Position numbers and translations under genes: made by a program. A stretch of DNA of 64,000 bases from a virus. The notes beneath the pieces are model-generated. The model had not been told where the DNA came from and made no database searches. It worked only from the letters and a program-made list of their open reading frames with translations. Shown in pieces: positions 1 through 8,323 of this stretch. The stretch covers positions 17,495 to 81,494 of IMG/VR virus record IMGVR_UViG_3300022928_001147, one strand, 5' to 3'. How positions within the stretch are numbered: position 1 is the first letter of the stretch; every line of letters starts with the position of its first letter.

Positions 1-204
1 GCTTTAAAAATAAACTTTGTGCCATTTATGATAGGGTTTGTTCTTGGACCAAAGTTTGAAATTGTATTTCGTAGATCACTAGTACTAAATGATGGAAATT
101 TTAGCATTTTCGTTGATCGTCCAATATCATTAGCACTATTATGCATTTGTGTAATACTGGTGTTAATTGGCATAAATAAGTATATAAGAAACTTCAGGAG
201 TTAA
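1..204 (+). CDS. tctA: TctA-family tripartite tricarboxylate transporter permease, C-terminal fragment (cut by window edge)
   Basis: The open frame enters from the left edge and ends at TAA 202-204, leaving the last 67 residues. The segment VLGPKFEIVFRRSL followed by a small loop and FVDRPIS is the usual end of TctA permeases (LGP..E...RRSL...RPIS), and the final residues form one hydrophobic membrane helix ending in basic residues. TctA is the large membrane subunit of tripartite tricarboxylate transporters, which take up carboxylates with a TctC periplasmic receptor and a small TctB subunit. TctB is not visible and could lie to the left. The DctP-like gene starts 2 nt after the stop, with its ribosome site inside this gene's end, so the two are probably co-transcribed. 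The GTG at 19 is internal, not a start. Confidence 0.75.
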   Translation, partial: ALKINFVPFMIGFVLGPKFEIVFRRSLVLNDGNFSIFVDRPISLALLCICVILVLIGINKYIRNFRS

Positions 205-206
205 CA

Positions 207-1157
207 ATGAGTAAGAAACTTACATGGGTTATAGCACATGAACCATATCACCTTTTTATTAATGCAGCACAGCAATTTTCAGAAGAAATTTTTACTGAAA
301 CTAACGGAGAATACGAAATTGAAGTATTAGGGTTATCAGATTGGGCTGAACGTCGTGGTATAGATATCAGTGTACATTTTAAAGATCGCGAACGAGTTGT
401 GCAACTTGTAAACGATGGTACAATTGACATTGCTACAACTTATATCGAAACTCTAGGTAAGATTGAAAAAGATTTATATGTACTTGGCATGCCATTCTTG
501 TTTAATGACGACGATCATGCTACTGATGTTTTAGATGGTGTAATTGGTGAATCGTTATTATCAAAGTTAAGTGCTAAAAGTAATATTCAAGGTCTTGCGT
601 TTACATACTCAGGTGGTTTTAGAATTATGCCAGGTAGCCAAGCACTTGAAACTTTTGAAGATTTCTACAATTTGCCTGTAGCATGTAGTCACAGTCCGGT
701 GAGCTTTGATACATTTAAAGCAACAGGTGCTGATCCTAGGCCAATGGCTATTGATGCAGTTAAATCTGCTATTACTAACGGTGATGTGAAGGCAGGTTCT
801 ACTACATATGCTCGTTTCTTTGCAAGTGGTTACAACGATGTTGCTGAAGTAATTAACGATACACAACATAGTTTATTTTTAACTTCAATGATCACTAACT
901 CAAAACTATGGAACGAGATGAGTTCAAAGACTAGAGCAATTTTTAAACAGGCTGCACTAAGTGCTGCTAAGTTAGAACGTGAAGAAAGTGTACGTGACAA
1001 TACACGAGTTCAAGCAGAAGCTGCTAAGTCTGGAATTCCAACAATTATTATGCCAAGCAAGGAAAAGATTAAACTTGTTAATGCTACTAAATCAATTTAT
1101 GACAAGTATTATACTTACTTTAGTAGCGGCCTTTTATCAAGTATTGAACGACATTGA
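207..1157 (+). CDS. dctP: TRAP transporter DctP-like solute-binding protein lacking a signal peptide
   Basis: The 316 residues match the DctP/TakP fold along their length: an N-terminal helix with FSEEIFTETNGEYEIEV, a V..VNDGTID strand-helix, PFLFNDDDHATDVLDG, FTYSGGFRIM, an STTYARF segment and VINDTQHSLFLTSM. DctP proteins bind carboxylic acids in the periplasm for a TRAP permease. Family members usually have a 20-30 residue signal peptide. Here the mature domain begins at residue 4 (LTWVIAHEP), and no upstream in-frame start is possible because the TctA stop and the AGGAG site (196-200) lie directly in front. The product would therefore stay in the cytoplasm unless exported in another way. 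A bidirectional terminator follows. The family call is firm; a transport role is doubtful without export. Confidence 0.8.
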   Translation: MSKKLTWVIAHEPYHLFINAAQQFSEEIFTETNGEYEIEVLGLSDWAERRGIDISVHFKDRERVVQLVNDGTIDIATTYIETLGKIEKDLYVLGMPFLFNDDDHATDVLDGVIGESLLSKLSAKSNIQGLAFTYSGGFRIMPGSQALETFEDFYNLPVACSHSPVSFDTFKATGADPRPMAIDAVKSAITNGDVKAGSTTYARFFASGYNDVAEVINDTQHSLFLTSMITNSKLWNEMSSKTRAIFKQAALSAAKLEREESVRDNTRVQAEAAKSGIPTIIMPSKEKIKLVNATKSIYDKYYTYFSSGLLSSIERH

Positions 1158-1170
1158 AAATTTAGACATT

Positions 1171-1199
1171 AAAAAAAGGCGCATTATGCGCCTTTTTTA
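1171..1199. terminator. Bidirectional rho-independent terminator between convergent dctP-like and tctC
   Basis: An A7 tract, the stem GGCGCA, a TTA loop, TGCGCC and a T6 tract make a hairpin that works on both strands. It lies 13 nt after the DctP stop and 19 nt beyond the convergent TctC stop, so it should end both transcripts. Confidence 0.9.
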
Positions 1200-1218
1200 T
1201 TGAAGTTGATATAACTTC

Positions 1219-2190
1219 TTATTTTTTAGATCCGTACATTTCCATGTATGTCTTTTCCCAAGTTTTTCTATTAGCAATGTAATAAGTTCTCTGACCTTCT
1301 GGTCCGATAAATGCATTATCTAAATTCAAGAACACTTTATCTCTTGCTTGCTTGGCAGCTTCTGTTTTTACAGCTTTAGTTATGGCAGCAACATACCAAT
1401 CAACTGCTTCTTGCGGAGTACCTGCTTTTACGCTAATACCCATATCTACTGTCATAACAAAGTTTGGTATAACGCTAGACAATGTAGGAACATCTGGTAA
1501 GAATTCTAAACGTTCTGTTCCTGTAGTAGCTAAAAAGCGAACTTTTCCTGCCTGTTGTAAAGGAATAGCTGGACTTAGTCCACTAACAAATACGTCAGCC
1601 GAACCACCAACTACGTCAGTAAGTGCTGCGGCTGGGTTTTTGTATTTTACAAATTTAATGTTTGATCCATCTGAGCCTACGCTTTGTGCAAGCAAACGTA
1701 CAATTGCTTCTGAGTTAGGATACGTAGTAGCAATAACTACCTTTTCACCTGTTGCAATTGCATTTGCAAGATCATTAATTGTTTTAAATCGGCCAGCTTC
1801 AGAAACAGTTACAGCAGTAGTGCTGTGCGCAATGCCTGAAATGTATACAAAGTCTTTGTCCCAATCCCATTTTGCAATCTCTGGAGATGAAATATCTGAC
1901 AATACAAGACTTAAACTAGCAGTCAATGTAATGTTTTGTCCATCTGCTGGTAACGACAAGAAATGATTAGTTCCTTTAACACTAGCTGCGCCTGGTTTGT
2001 AATCAATAATAAAATCTACACCAGTTTGTTCTTCTAATGTTGGAAGAATTGTTTTGAAAGTAGTATCATGTAGGCTTCCAGCAGGTGCAGTAATAGTAAC
2101 TGTTACTGGTCCATTAGGTTCCCATGCATGTGCAGATGATGCAAATGCAGCAATTGCAAAGGATGCAATCAATCCGTATAGTTTACTCAT
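1219..2190 (-). CDS. tctC: TctC/Bug-family periplasmic solute-binding protein
   Basis: This 323-residue protein has a clear signal peptide (residues 1-22: a short basic start, hydrophobic core IASFAIAAFA, and an AHA|W cleavage site), followed by a Bug-type receptor with the ligand-loop motif APAGSLHDTTF, the YKPGAAS strand, LPADGQNITL, GGSADVFVSG and VRFLATTGTERLEFLPDVPTL. TctC proteins capture carboxylates or similar solutes for TctA/TctB permeases. The length is normal for the family. AGGAG lies 7 nt before the ATG. The gene has its own sigma70-like promoter (2222-2250) and faces the TctA/DctP pair across a shared terminator, so receptor and permease are separately controlled. It could feed the phage TctA or a host permease. 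The family assignment is secure; the ligand is unknown. Confidence 0.88.
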   Translation of the reverse strand: MSKLYGLIASFAIAAFASSAHAWEPNGPVTVTITAPAGSLHDTTFKTILPTLEEQTGVDFIIDYKPGAASVKGTNHFLSLPADGQNITLTASLSLVLSDISSPEIAKWDWDKDFVYISGIAHSTTAVTVSEAGRFKTINDLANAIATGEKVVIATTYPNSEAIVRLLAQSVGSDGSNIKFVKYKNPAAALTDVVGGSADVFVSGLSPAIPLQQAGKVRFLATTGTERLEFLPDVPTLSSVIPNFVMTVDMGISVKAGTPQEAVDWYVAAITKAVKTEAAKQARDKVFLNLDNAFIGPEGQRTYYIANRKTWEKTYMEMYGSKK

Positions 2191-2221
2191 TTATTTCTCC
2201 TATAGTTGTGTGAGTATGTAT

Positions 2222-2250
2222 ATATTAACACAGTTAACAATATTTGTCAA
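2222..2250 (-). promoter_or_regulatory. Sigma70-like promoter for tctC
   Basis: On the minus strand, a perfect TTGACA (2245-2250) and TAATAT (2222-2227) are separated by 17 nt. The -35 box touches the last codons of the oxygenase gene upstream. The predicted start gives a leader of about 25 nt holding the AGGAG site. The spacer contains TTAACTGTGT, which also occurs in the promoter at 63904-63932. Confidence 0.75.
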
Positions 2251-2954
2251 CCATGTTCGTCATCGTCTAGTACCCAATTGTGACCGTCTTGTGGATTTCC
2301 TTTAATAACAGGATAATTGTCCTTTGCTAACGGAACTTCAAACGGGGCAATTCGATCAAACACTTCTTGATCTGTTAAGTACGATGTCATGCAGATATGA
2401 TATCGATCATATCCGCTGCCGTTAATAGCAGTATGTGCAATACGAGTATCAATAAAATAGTTGTCACCTGTTAACGGTGTATGCAAACTGTGATTTACAT
2501 TATGTGCAGGAAACACCCACATATTCATTGTATTTGTAATAATAGGAAGATGGAACTTATAGTCAATGTCTCGATGTATTCGAAAACAATGTTTAGGTTT
2601 AAGTTTAAATATCCTTGTACGAATATACGGCACTGGAGATTCTTCTAACAGCTCTTCAAAGATTGTATTTTGAAACATGGGAGTTGTTTTTATAAAATCT
2701 GCTTCAATGCGAGGATTGTCAGTGCGATCTTTGTGTAAGCTCGGCGTTGGGCCGCACCCGCTGTGATATACATTCACATCTGGTTTATCAAAATCATCAG
2801 GATGCGCTTGTATAGCAAACTGATCTTGAAAGCCGATAGTAAACCATCCCGCTTCTTCAATTTGCGGAATCATAGCATCCATTGCTTCCTTTAAATGTTT
2901 AGGATTTTTTCCTGTACTAAATCGCTTTACATATTTTGTTATAGGTTCTTGCAT
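2247..2954 (-). CDS. 2OG-Fe(II) oxygenase, aspartyl/asparaginyl beta-hydroxylase-like
   Basis: A 235-residue protein with the double-stranded beta-helix signature: iron ligands H-x-D in FRIHRDIDYKFHLPI, then N and W in the following strand, and the distal H in TRIAHTAINGS followed by the 2-oxoglutarate-binding R in DRYHI. This arrangement is that of aspartyl/asparaginyl beta-hydroxylases and phage relatives, which hydroxylate protein side chains or small molecules. The start chosen (2954) forms TAATG with the stop of the upstream oxygenase and sits 9 nt from AAGGA; an ATG two codons earlier is too close to that site. It is the last gene of the accessory array before tctC. The substrate is unknown; a fibre protein or glycan is a guess from context. 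Confidence 0.78.
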   Translation of the reverse strand: MQEPITKYVKRFSTGKNPKHLKEAMDAMIPQIEEAGWFTIGFQDQFAIQAHPDDFDKPDVNVYHSGCGPTPSLHKDRTDNPRIEADFIKTTPMFQNTIFEELLEESPVPYIRTRIFKLKPKHCFRIHRDIDYKFHLPIITNTMNMWVFPAHNVNHSLHTPLTGDNYFIDTRIAHTAINGSGYDRYHICMTSYLTDQEVFDRIAPFEVPLAKDNYPVIKGNPQDGHNWVLDDDEHG

Positions 2955-3517
2955 TACCATATATCCTTATTTGCACTTAGTTGAAATGCTGTTCTAACTC
3001 CTGTAACATTTTCAACGCCGTGTAGTATAAGTGTATTTAATGCTACCCACGTATTAGTAGGAAACTTTATGGTTTCAACTACGTCTAGATTACTAAAATC
3101 GTTTGCATGAACTTGACGACCTCTTACTAAATCTTTTCCATGTTCTTGGTACCATACTGTTTTAGCATCTTCGCCGCCTGGATCTAACAAGTACATTATA
3201 GCAATATCTCGTTTAATATCAGTGTGAGGTGCTAGGTACGGTCCACGGTCTCCGTCACAAAATCGAATACCACAATCAAATGCTTCAGGATGAATATTTT
3301 CATGGCACCAATTTGTAAAATCTTCATTAAGTGCTTGATAGTAATGAAACGTAAATCCTACTTGTTTTCCATCTTTAAGTACAACACGATCTTCGTATTT
3401 TTTGTGCAATCCGTGTAAGTCTACACCCCAAGATTTTTCTTGTATATGTTTGTTTGCTAGATCAAAAAATCTATCTGGTGGTGTTGGTAGGTCTTCTAAA
3501 ATTTTATAAATCCACAT
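2954..3517 (-). CDS. 2OG-Fe(II) oxygenase, prolyl-hydroxylase-like
   Basis: A 187-residue protein with the 2OG-Fe(II) pattern LAPHTDIKRDIAIMYLL (H-x-D ligands), then a distal H in LHGVENV and R in VRTAFQL. It is not closely similar to the oxygenase downstream, so these are two different enzymes rather than a duplication. The start is set at 3517 because AGAGGA lies 6 nt upstream; the frame extends 11 codons further without a site. It overlaps the preceding radical SAM gene by 14 nt and the next oxygenase by TAATG, so the three are probably translated together. Likely function: hydroxylation of a protein or sugar substrate in the modification pathway. Confidence 0.75.
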   Translation of the reverse strand: MWIYKILEDLPTPPDRFFDLANKHIQEKSWGVDLHGLHKKYEDRVVLKDGKQVGFTFHYYQALNEDFTNWCHENIHPEAFDCGIRFCDGDRGPYLAPHTDIKRDIAIMYLLDPGGEDAKTVWYQEHGKDLVRGRQVHANDFSNLDVVETIKFPTNTWVALNTLILHGVENVTGVRTAFQLSANKDIW

Positions 3518-4628
3518 TAATTTTCCTCTTGGGTATTTTGCTGTCTGCACTGCTTACACAACTATTTGTTATACAAGGCATTGGAGAATCAAATAGTTTA
3601 AACCCTGTTTCGATATTGCCAAGAGGAACATCATGACATGAATATGATCGCTTAACGCTGCCGTCCGGCTCTCGTATTATAATACCACTGTATCCAGCAT
3701 TACAACTCCAACCTTTAAAATTGTTAAAGTTGAACGCATTAAATCGTTCCGCTTGATCCATGTACCATTTTTCGCCTTTTGAGTCTTTTAACTCAACTTG
3801 CATATGCCACGGTACGCTAGCATCATTTTTTCCCATAATATCTTTAGGTACTTGAAATGTTGGCTTAGGCCTATCTGCCCACTTACGCTTACTTTCTGTG
3901 TACGCACGTTGTGGCATACCGTTATGCAAACGTTTTAAATTTTCTTCCGTGTAACCATCAACCACGCGGCTCGCAGTAGGATCTGATTGCGGCTTAAGAG
4001 TAACATTGATTCCTTGTTCGTGAAAGAACAATGCGTTTTCCCAGTCTCTTTCAAACCAGTCCGGAACCATAACCATATTAATCGTAACTTGTACATCGTG
4101 CTCCTGACAGAAGATTAACTTGTCTGCAAAGTCTTGCATCTTCTCACGTGTATTTAAATGTTCTGTATGTAGACTTGCTGTAATGCTTGCACGATGGAAT
4201 GGTTTAACTGCTTCTACGTATTCTTCAAACCAACTCATTGATCGACTACAGTTTGATGTCATATGAACACTTGTATAGTTAGTATTGTCAACATCATCAG
4301 CAAGATGTTTTAGTATGTCCAAGTATCCAGGATGGAAAGTAGGCTCTCCTCCCGACAAGGAGAAGTGGAAAGAGTTGAAGCCGTTGTCTCTGGCTTGACG
4401 TTTGATTTCATCCACTGTACGCAAGCAGAGCTCGGTAGGACGGTGGTCTTTACGATCGCTTCTCGCATATGGCCAACAGTAGGAGCAACGGTAGTTGCAG
4501 AATCTTCCAAGTAACCACGATACAGTAAAAAGATCGCGATAAAGCAGAGTACGTTGACCCACACTGACAATGTCATCAAAGGGAATCTTAGTAAAATCGT
4601 AGTTGCTCCATTTTAAATCTTCATTCAT
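3504..4628 (-). CDS. Radical SAM protein with C-terminal SPASM-like cysteines (CSYC type)
   Basis: 374 residues. CNYRCSYC (C44, C48, C51) binds the 4Fe-4S cluster that cleaves S-adenosylmethionine, SGGEPTFHP is the GGE motif, and MTSNCSRS is the TNG-like strand. The tail has Cys 309, 331, 352 and 357 in GWSCNAGY, YSCHDVP and PCITNSC, resembling a SPASM/twitch auxiliary-cluster region. Related copies are at 10564-11607 and 26158-27057. No Shine-Dalgarno is visible. A sigma70-type promoter places the predicted transcription start at or next to the ATG, so the message may be leaderless. Enzymes with SPASM regions usually modify peptides or proteins; the substrate here is unknown. Confidence 0.85.
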   Translation of the reverse strand: MNEDLKWSNYDFTKIPFDDIVSVGQRTLLYRDLFTVSWLLGRFCNYRCSYCWPYARSDRKDHRPTELCLRTVDEIKRQARDNGFNSFHFSLSGGEPTFHPGYLDILKHLADDVDNTNYTSVHMTSNCSRSMSWFEEYVEAVKPFHRASITASLHTEHLNTREKMQDFADKLIFCQEHDVQVTINMVMVPDWFERDWENALFFHEQGINVTLKPQSDPTASRVVDGYTEENLKRLHNGMPQRAYTESKRKWADRPKPTFQVPKDIMGKNDASVPWHMQVELKDSKGEKWYMDQAERFNAFNFNNFKGWSCNAGYSGIIIREPDGSVKRSYSCHDVPLGNIETGFKLFDSPMPCITNSCVSSADSKIPKRKINVDL

Positions 4629-4633
4629 AACTT

Positions 4634-4662
4634 ATAATAACATCATTATTATTAATTGTCAA
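4634..4662 (-). promoter_or_regulatory. Sigma70-like promoter immediately before a radical SAM start codon
   Basis: Minus strand TTGACA (4657-4662), a 17-nt spacer and TATTAT (4634-4639, one mismatch to TATAAT). The predicted start falls at about 4627-4628, the ATG of the gene it serves. The -35 box overlaps the end of the nitroreductase gene. Confidence 0.7.
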
Positions 4663-5324
4663 ATAATAATTCTTCGTTGTCCTATTTTGTCATAAGTGTT
4701 GCTAGTGTTAATTCCATCAGTGTGTAATGTGTGTGTGTCGTACAAGGGATATCCTATTCCTAACATTAACAGCAAATTGTATCTATTTAATTTATGTGCC
4801 TTAAGTACCTTTTTAGGAAATGCGTCTTCCCAAAAACACTTACAAAAACCAGACTTTAATCCTAAACTATTTGCAGCTATTGCTATTGCCCCTGCAGATA
4901 ATCCAACTTCTAAGGATGTTAGCACTCTATACGAACCTTTAGATAATGCGTTTCCATGATCTCTATAAAATTTAGTACTACTATCTCTATCTTCTTCTCT
5001 CATAAAAAATAAAAATAGTATATTAGAGTTAGTTTGAGGATTTTGCATTCTTCCTTGTTTTATAGCACTGCTGAGACTCTTAGATATTTGAGAAAGTTCA
5101 TCGTCACTATTCCGTGCTGCGTTAGCAAATTGTTGTATAACATCTCTATCTTTAATACATACAATATCAAAACTATTCAAGTTTTGTTTGGTAGGTGTAT
5201 TATAACCAACATCTATGAGCCAATTAATAGTTTCAAGATCTATTTCTTTAGAGAGGTCCCAATTGCGTTGACAACGCTGACTACTATTTACAGCAGATAA
5301 AAACTCATCCTGATCTAAACTCAT
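4659..5324 (-). CDS. Nitroreductase-family FMN-dependent oxidoreductase
   Basis: 221 residues with the nitroreductase layout: an N-terminal RNWDLSKEID helix, a YNTPTKQNLNSFDIV segment (the usual S/TPS..N...W.F FMN phosphate-binding region), EVGLSAGAIAIAANSLGLKSGFC for the dimer and FMN helix, and LLMLGIGYPL near the C-terminus. The family transfers hydride from NAD(P)H to nitro groups, quinones, flavins or dehydrogenated peptide rings. AGGAGA lies 8 nt before the ATG. It is the only clear flavoenzyme in the array and could supply reducing power or reduce an intermediate of the pathway. The exact substrate cannot be inferred. Confidence 0.75.
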   Translation of the reverse strand: MSLDQDEFLSAVNSSQRCQRNWDLSKEIDLETINWLIDVGYNTPTKQNLNSFDIVCIKDRDVIQQFANAARNSDDELSQISKSLSSAIKQGRMQNPQTNSNILFLFFMREEDRDSSTKFYRDHGNALSKGSYRVLTSLEVGLSAGAIAIAANSLGLKSGFCKCFWEDAFPKKVLKAHKLNRYNLLLMLGIGYPLYDTHTLHTDGINTSNTYDKIGQRRIII

Positions 5325-5334
5325 ATACTATCTC

Positions 5335-6099
5335 CTATTGTGTTTTACAATTAACCATTTTTAAATATATTTCCGCAAATGTAGCATGTGCAGATTTTCC
5401 GGGATGTAATAAGTCCCTTGCAGTTGCGTCGTTTACTACTGTTTTTTCTGTCTCTGTATCATTAAGATCTAGAACATACAATGGAATATTATTACTCTGA
5501 CATAAAAATTTAATAGCATCTAAATTTCTAAGTTTATTTATATATGCTTCTTCTCTAGTAAAGAATCCAGATATAATATCTCTATGAGAAAAAACGCTGC
5601 TATTAGCTTTAACTTGAGACCATTGTTTACAGTAATAAAGTTCTCGCCTATCACTAAGGGGAAGCAAAAGGAACACTCTTTTTATATTTGCAAAGTTAAT
5701 AAATCCTTTTAATACTCTATAACAAGTTTCGGGGCCGGCGCCTGGCACACCTAAGTTATAAAGTTTATAATCATTTAATTTTTTATTAACCAATGTCGGC
5801 CATATATCTTTATAATTAACTTCTTCGCCTAATGTATAACTACAGCCTATGTATGCATTACATTCATCACCTTTAACAAAATCTTTATTTGATCTATATC
5901 CAAAGTTATTAAGTTTGTATGTTATACTATCTTCTTGCCAGTCTTTCATCTCGTTAGGTCTAGAAAGTTTGTTTTCATTAAACAGCTCGCGCTGATTTTT
6001 AAATAAAAAGTTAACTTCTTTTTTATAAAATACAGAAGAAACTATTGTATTTTGTCTTAATAAATCGTAGTCAAATGTATGTTCGTTAGGTAATATCAT
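5335..6099 (-). CDS. SGNH/GDSL-like hydrolase
   Basis: 254 residues. Block I carries the nucleophile in YIGCSYTLGEE, block II is NLGVPGAGPE, and the C-terminal block has the Asp/His pair in ARDLLHPGKSAHATF. This is the SGNH esterase/acyltransferase pattern; known members remove or move acetyl or acyl groups on sugars, peptidoglycan or lipids. There is no signal peptide, so it should act in the cytoplasm, in keeping with a glycan-tailoring role during assembly. It overlaps the upstream radical SAM gene by ATGA. A second SGNH protein of different sequence is at 13084-13692. Confidence 0.75.
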   Translation of the reverse strand: MILPNEHTFDYDLLRQNTIVSSVFYKKEVNFLFKNQRELFNENKLSRPNEMKDWQEDSITYKLNNFGYRSNKDFVKGDECNAYIGCSYTLGEEVNYKDIWPTLVNKKLNDYKLYNLGVPGAGPETCYRVLKGFINFANIKRVFLLLPLSDRRELYYCKQWSQVKANSSVFSHRDIISGFFTREEAYINKLRNLDAIKFLCQSNNIPLYVLDLNDTETEKTVVNDATARDLLHPGKSAHATFAEIYLKMVNCKTQ

Positions 6100-7160
6100 T
6101 TTATTTCCTGCAAATGCGGTATTAGTTCTTTTAATTGTTGATTTCGCATATTATCTAATTCATAAGTGTATTTGTAGAATTTATCTAATAGCAAAGGATC
6201 AAATTTAGTTTGTATTATCTTTGACAATCTACTATTTTTCATAATTTCTAGTACATAGTCTTTGGCAGATTCTGATAATATATTTATTGCTAGAAAACTA
6301 GGTCGGACAACTAAATTTGTACTCCAGGTGCAGTTGTGTTCATTAGCAAACTCTGTTAATTTATAATACTGGTGTATGTTATAATTTTGCAAAGTAGTGT
6401 GTAATACAATTTTATTACTAATATGTTTTTTAAAAATGTTTAAATTTTCTACAAAGGTTTCCCAACTAGAGTTTCTTATGTAAGTGTATACTTCTTCAAT
6501 TCCGTCAAAACTTAGCACAAGATTAAATTCTTTAAATTTACTAACTTTATTGATCCAACGGGGTATGCGAGTGCCGTTACTTACTACTTCTATTGAAATT
6601 TTATTAGCGTTGGGTAATTCAAGTAATTGCTCTATAAAATATTCTGTGCGAGGCATTATAAAAGGCTCGCCTCCTTTTAATTCTATAAAAAATTCTTTAT
6701 TGCTAGCACGAATAAAAGATAATATTTTTTCTATATCTTCTTTTGATAATTCATGCACTGCGGTTCTTGCTGTTTGAAAATGTATACCTTTAGCTGCTAG
6801 TATCTTTGCTTCAGGTATCCAGCTGGTACTGTTTCCAGGTGTACACATTCTACAATTTAGATTGCAGTGATTACCGCAGTTAATATCTAACCTAAATTGA
6901 TTAGAAGTTATCCATTCGTCATAACTGTCTCGGCGACTAGTACCGTTAGTTTCTTCGTGTGTTTTGCATAAAGAACAATTAGAATGCCACTGTGTTTGCA
7001 TAGTAGTTATAATATCTTTATGTTGTGCTAACTCAAACACATCTTCTAGTCTTTCTAGCTCGCTCACATGAATTAGTTTGTCTGCACTTTGACAACAGAT
7101 ACGAACAAACCCTTGCGGGTCTATTTGTATATTTTGTGTAAGTGCTTTACATGATATCAT
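6096..7160 (-). CDS. Radical SAM protein with N-terminal twitch-like cysteine domain
   Basis: 354 residues. The N-terminal region has C4, the pair C22-C23 (VRICCQS) and C62/C65 (SNCSLC), the pattern of N-terminal twitch radical SAM proteins. The radical SAM core starts at CNLNCRMC (C99, C103, C106), with the conserved NSTSW soon after and KGGEPF as the GGE motif. The tail LDNMRNQQLKELIP matches a C-terminal signature shared by most paralogs here (D..R..N....hP). ATGA overlaps couple it to both neighbours. The twitch cysteines probably hold an auxiliary iron-sulfur cluster, as in peptide-modifying enzymes. The substrate is unknown. Confidence 0.85.
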   Translation of the reverse strand: MISCKALTQNIQIDPQGFVRICCQSADKLIHVSELERLEDVFELAQHKDIITTMQTQWHSNCSLCKTHEETNGTSRRDSYDEWITSNQFRLDINCGNHCNLNCRMCTPGNSTSWIPEAKILAAKGIHFQTARTAVHELSKEDIEKILSFIRASNKEFFIELKGGEPFIMPRTEYFIEQLLELPNANKISIEVVSNGTRIPRWINKVSKFKEFNLVLSFDGIEEVYTYIRNSSWETFVENLNIFKKHISNKIVLHTTLQNYNIHQYYKLTEFANEHNCTWSTNLVVRPSFLAINILSESAKDYVLEIMKNSRLSKIIQTKFDPLLLDKFYKYTYELDNMRNQQLKELIPHLQEIK

Positions 7161-8323
7161 TGTTTAAATATAGGAAATGTTGCAATTAAATTTTCATTGC
7201 GTGATTTGTCTAATGCAGTGTGATGCTGCCAAAACTTATCCCATAACTCCTTAGTGTATTCATCTTGTTTTACAAATGCTAGTATACTACTGATGCAACT
7301 GTAGTCATACTTATCTAACTTATTAACAACTTTATTTTTTAAATCTGTTGGAAGTACACTTGCACTTAGATGTTCTGGATAGCGAACAAATGTAATTTCA
7401 GTTTCAATGCCCATACTATCAAACCATTCTAATGCTTCAGGTATGTAATATACATTAGTGTTTTGTACTGTAATTTTAGCAACAATACGAATGTTAGGAT
7501 ATTTTTTAAGTTGTAATATATTGTCTTGTATTTGCTGCCATTTACTACCGCAGCGAATATAATCGTTTTGTTCCTTGTTCCCGTCAAGACTTACTGCAAG
7601 TTTTACTGCTTTAAATTTACTCCAGTAATCTAATACGTTATATTTTTTAAATTTTAACATGCTTAAATTAGTAGCATAACTTAAAAATATTTCGTCTGCT
7701 CTGTCAATTACTTTATCTAGAACCATATAATGTTTTTCGTCAAATAACGGCTCGCCACCTGCGAAATTTAATTCTAACACTTCAGTTAGATCAAGCCCTT
7801 CTATAAATGCATCTTCATAGCCTAAATAAGGTTTTTTAGTAAGACCGAGATTGACTATATGTTCTTGCCAGTCTATAGGTTGCAAGTCACTAATCTTGTC
7901 CCATTCTTTAAACCAACTGGTACTATCATGAACGCTGCACATACGGCAAGCAAAGTTGCACAAGTTGCTTAGTTTAAGTTCAAGCCATTTTACTCCTGTT
8001 GACAAACTGCCGTCTGGCGACATTATAGAAACTGCATGCTCATATTCGTCGAGCATTTTCTTACTTCGTTTGTTAAGATATTTTTGTCTTAAACTATCTA
8101 CCCCTGCATCTTCGTCTTTATAACATACTTCACAATGCTTATTTCTGATGCCGTTAACCATATCGAGCCGTACTTGTTTTATAGTATCACAATTCCAAGC
8201 CTCTGTTAATGACATAGAGTTAGTATTTCCGATTCTAGGAAGACTACGACAACACAGTTTTATACTGCCGTCAGTCTTAGTACTTTGATGTACAAACGGT
8301 GCAGGACAGATAGTTTTACTCAT
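7157..8323 (-). CDS. Radical SAM protein with N-terminal twitch-like cysteine domain
   Basis: 388 residues. The N-terminal region has C6 (ICPAPFVHQST), C24-C25 (IKLCCRS) and C64/C67 (CEVC). Radical SAM CNFACRMC is C122, C126, C129, followed by DSTSWFKEW, FAGGEPLFDEKHY and AVSLDG. The tail LDKSRNENLIATFP carries the shared C-terminal signature. It belongs to the same family as the genes at 11597, 14533, 15833, 17110, 18377 and 19506 but is clearly diverged, so the paralogs probably have different substrates or positions of attack. ATGA overlaps link it to both neighbours. Confidence 0.86.
   Translation of the reverse strand: MSKTICPAPFVHQSTKTDGSIKLCCRSLPRIGNTNSMSLTEAWNCDTIKQVRLDMVNGIRNKHCEVCYKDEDAGVDSLRQKYLNKRSKKMLDEYEHAVSIMSPDGSLSTGVKWLELKLSNLCNFACRMCSVHDSTSWFKEWDKISDLQPIDWQEHIVNLGLTKKPYLGYEDAFIEGLDLTEVLELNFAGGEPLFDEKHYMVLDKVIDRADEIFLSYATNLSMLKFKKYNVLDYWSKFKAVKLAVSLDGNKEQNDYIRCGSKWQQIQDNILQLKKYPNIRIVAKITVQNTNVYYIPEALEWFDSMGIETEITFVRYPEHLSASVLPTDLKNKVVNKLDKYDYSCISSILAFVKQDEYTKELWDKFWQHHTALDKSRNENLIATFPIFKQ

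Noticed and set aside
19-204. A separate small membrane protein starting at GTG 19
   Set aside because: The frame is open to the left edge and the residues form the standard TctA C-terminus.
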